Shown here: positions 63,325-64,000 of the stretch, piece by piece | Numbering within the stretch: position 1 is the stretch's first letter | Layout: the number at the start of each line of letters is the position of its first letter | From: Liopterus haemorrhoidalis | Lineage: Eukaryota; Arthropoda; Insecta; Coleoptera; Dytiscidae | Direction of reading: 5' to 3' | Assembly (NCBI GenBank): GCA_963971575.1 | Contig: OZ020622.1 | Span: 2,022,279 to 2,086,278 of the forward strand | DNA length: 64,000 nt | Made by a program: the position numbers and the translations under genes | The notes under the pieces: generated by a model | Databases searched by the model: none | Seen by the model: only the letters and a program-made list of their open reading frames with translations | Told to the model about the DNA's origin: nothing

Positions 63325-64000
63325 AAACAGTTTGTACAAAAAAAAAAAATTTTCAAAAAGTTCGTTCACGAGTTTCAAAAACAAAATATTATTGCCGCCA
63401 GCAATGTCATTGTGAGCAAGGCTGGGAACTTATTGGACATCCTTCTTAATACAATTTCTTCTAAAATCCCCGATCCCAAATATTTTAAGGTTAGGTTAGT
63501 GATGTAATTAGGTGTAAAAATGTAAGATGTTTACGTAATGATAATGGCACAATTAGTTTATACATGCACTTTGGTACTGACAAACTGTGGCTTGCTTCTA
63601 TGTACTCGCATTTAAAAGCATTAGCAACAATGACAAGAAGCAATAATTACTTTGAGTGCGTCTATCTACCAGAATTCATTAGCCAAAGTGTATTAGAATT
63701 CTCTATGTTATAATATACATCAGGTTATCGCTAATATGAACTTAGATGAATTTTTAAAACTAGCATTGATCAAAGCAGGGCTTTATTAATAACACTGTCC
63801 AACAAAATATTTTTTTTATCTTGGTGCCGGAAAAGTTAGAACTGATTTTGGATAATTTTGATGTGCTGATTCCAAAAATACCTGACTCTTTTTCGTAGCA
63901 GGTCTAGTTTTTGAGATACAGATTAAATGATTTTTTTATCTAAAAACGGTAAACTTCCTCCTTGGACAGCAAAGTGGATATACAAAATATTGTTTTTTAT
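63325..64000. other. No further gene
   Basis: Holds the likely 3' terminal repeat of the mariner near 63420-63450. The rest is AT-rich and unassigned. Confidence 0.4.

Overview
The window looks like nuclear DNA from an animal, most likely an insect. It is AT-rich, its one recognisable gene is split by spliceosomal introns, it has an intron-containing tRNA-Tyr, and it is packed with the decayed transposons common in insect genomes: several mariner/Tc1/IS630 families, pogo/Tigger, hAT, non-LTR retrotransposons and many MITEs. Nothing suggests bacterial, organellar or viral DNA. The species cannot be fixed from sequence alone.

The only host protein gene I can support lies on the minus strand at 33815-45219. 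Seven coding exons join with matching phases at all six junctions into an 838-residue protein, which I recognise as a homologue of the vertebrate protein KIAA0232 (function unknown). A short 5' coding or untranslated exon may be missing. Five of its six introns carry transposon insertions, some within a few tens of bases of a splice site. A second host gene is an intact tRNA-Tyr(GUA) with an 18-nt intron at 17647-17737 on the minus strand.

Layout. 1-3.5 kb: LINE remnant and two copies of repeat family A, one split by a 727-bp palindrome. 4.4-5.6 kb: a ~125-bp satellite split by a second copy of the palindrome. 5.6-12.6 kb: hAT-like ends, mariner fragments and LINE pieces. 12.6-23 kb: five TIR elements with readable target duplications, the tRNA, family B copy 1, element E copy 1 and pogo relics. 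23-28 kb: AT-rich degenerate tandem repeats. 28.8-31.3 kb: nested families H, B and I. 33.8-45.2 kb: the KIAA0232-like gene with repeats B, E, J, H, I, an RT relic and a hAT MITE in its introns. 47.4-51.6 kb: a composite inverted/direct duplication around an internally deleted IS630-type element. 52-64 kb: five more transposase relics and a 1-kb TTAA-flanked element.

The transposase genes do not work together. Each is truncated, frameshifted or lacks its catalytic core. The most instructive features are insertions whose empty target site can be read elsewhere in the window, and the way the one host gene has kept clean splice phases despite its repeat load. I see no operon, CRISPR array, rRNA or clear new molecular system.
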